A DNA stretch of 64,000 nucleotides from Thalassospira tepidiphila MCCC 1A03514. Its GTDB lineage: Bacteria; Pseudomonadota; Alphaproteobacteria; Rhodospirillales; Thalassospiraceae. Within the stretch, counting starts at the first letter, position 1; every line of letters begins with the position of its first letter. The stretch spans positions 124,001 through 188,000 of the forward strand of contig NZ_JPVZ01000001.1 in NCBI RefSeq assembly GCF_001662875.1, given 5' to 3'. The translations under genes and the position numbers were made by a program. The notes beneath the pieces are model-generated. The model did no database searches, was not told the origin of the DNA, and saw nothing but the letters and a program-made list of their open reading frames with translations. This document shows positions 63,754 to 64,000 of the stretch, piece by piece.

Positions 63754-63773
63754 GCTATAATGTATATTATAGC
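63754..63773. promoter_or_regulatory. 20-bp palindrome upstream of the GAF gene
   Basis: GCTATAAT-GTAT-ATTATAGC, perfect 8-bp arms, 40 bp before the start codon. AT-rich and probably overlapping the promoter, so a likely regulator binding site. Confidence 0.5.
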
Positions 63774-63813
63774 GATCAATTTGACTGATCGGTCTCGGAC
63801 AAAGGCGCTTGCG

Positions 63814-64000
63814 ATGGTCTTGCTTAGGAAATTCGACTGGATCACTCAGGACGAGGTCATGAAGGCGTCGCTTGATAAGTGGCAGCGTGTCGTCGATCTG
63901 ATGACGCAGCTTCTTGGTGCCACGGCCGGATATGTTGTCGAATATAATGACAAGATCGGTTTTCGCGCCGCCCTTACAAGCAAGAACCCGGAAAATCCGT
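63814..64000 (+). CDS. GAF-domain signalling protein (partial, 3' end outside)
   Basis: Open from the ATG at 63814 to the window end (62 codons). The peptide includes the segment SLDKWQRVVDLMTQLLGATA and ends in a GAF-like AGYVVEYND and FRAALTSKNPENP, as at the start of sensory kinases or cyclases. The output domain is not visible. No strong ribosome site. Confidence 0.6.
   Translation, partial: MVLLRKFDWITQDEVMKASLDKWQRVVDLMTQLLGATAGYVVEYNDKIGFRAALTSKNPENP

Noticed and set aside
1..64000. Prophage, integrative element, toxin-antitoxin or defence system
   Set aside because: No integrase, phage structural, restriction, toxin or nuclease gene families were seen; gene order is mostly core chromosome.

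Overview
The window is 64 kb of a moderately GC-rich chromosome from an alphaproteobacterium. Protein content and local gene orders (glyQ-glyS-ppdK; hisG beside murA; DUF2336, DUF2007, DUF2189 and AsmA proteins; two TRAP systems; a c2-type cytochrome) suggest Rhodospirillales, most like a marine Thalassospira. This is inference from remembered sequence families, not a search. No phage, integrase, transposase, plasmid functions or CRISPR array were seen. Most of the window is core chromosome with a few accessory-looking loci.

Layout. 0-2.5 kb: leftward hisG (partial), murA, dcd and an overlooked 53-codon gene. 2.6-3.1 kb: a promoter and three identical tRNA-Thr(GGT) genes in a perfect 103-bp tandem repeat. 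3.2-9.1 kb: an orphan gene, a UDP-glucuronate 4-epimerase, a SprA-like protein lacking one metal ligand, and a convergent two-component pair. 9.2-16.7 kb: acuI, two small envelope genes, and a leftward five-gene LPS/surface-glycan cluster (four glycosyltransferases and an asparagine-synthase-like amidotransferase). 16.8-24.3 kb: ygfZ, a membrane protein, ppdK, glyS and glyQ. 24.3-24.6 kb: a 266-bp gene-free element bounded by 31-bp inverted repeats. 24.8-28 kb: small genes, a methyltransferase, a polyprenyl diphosphate synthase and two tRNA-Pro(CGG). 28.5-31.7 kb: a three-gene TRAP transporter. 31.8-36.4 kb: DUF2336, cytochrome c, an uncharacterised gene, a SUMF1-fold protein and a Cys-repeat secreted protein.

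36.4-44.1 kb holds the most interesting locus: an RpiR/SIS regulator, a class-III aminotransferase and a BKACE (DUF849) enzyme in one translationally tight operon, followed by a TAXI-type TRAP transporter and a UspA protein. The same GAAACAT/ATGTTTC inverted repeat lies upstream of the regulator and immediately downstream of a -10 box for the transporter. The simplest reading is one regulon that imports an amino compound, transaminates it to a beta-keto acid and cleaves that with acetyl-CoA.

44.2-48.3 kb: a REC-Hpt protein, a second asparagine-synthase homologue with an altered glutamine pocket, a ribbon-helix-helix protein and a CpdA-like phosphodiesterase. 48.3-52.9 kb: queuosine genes queG, queF, tgt and queA plus a YhhQ/VUT-type precursor transporter. 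53-64 kb: a PiT phosphate transporter, a large AsmA protein, a DUF2189 membrane protein, an LpxR-like lipid A deacylase, an FAD-linked D-lactate-type dehydrogenase, a TIGR00266/AIM24 protein and the start of a GAF-domain protein behind a 20-bp palindrome.

Gene starts were moved to the codon best supported by a Shine-Dalgarno sequence or family alignment; TTG and GTG starts are stated where used.
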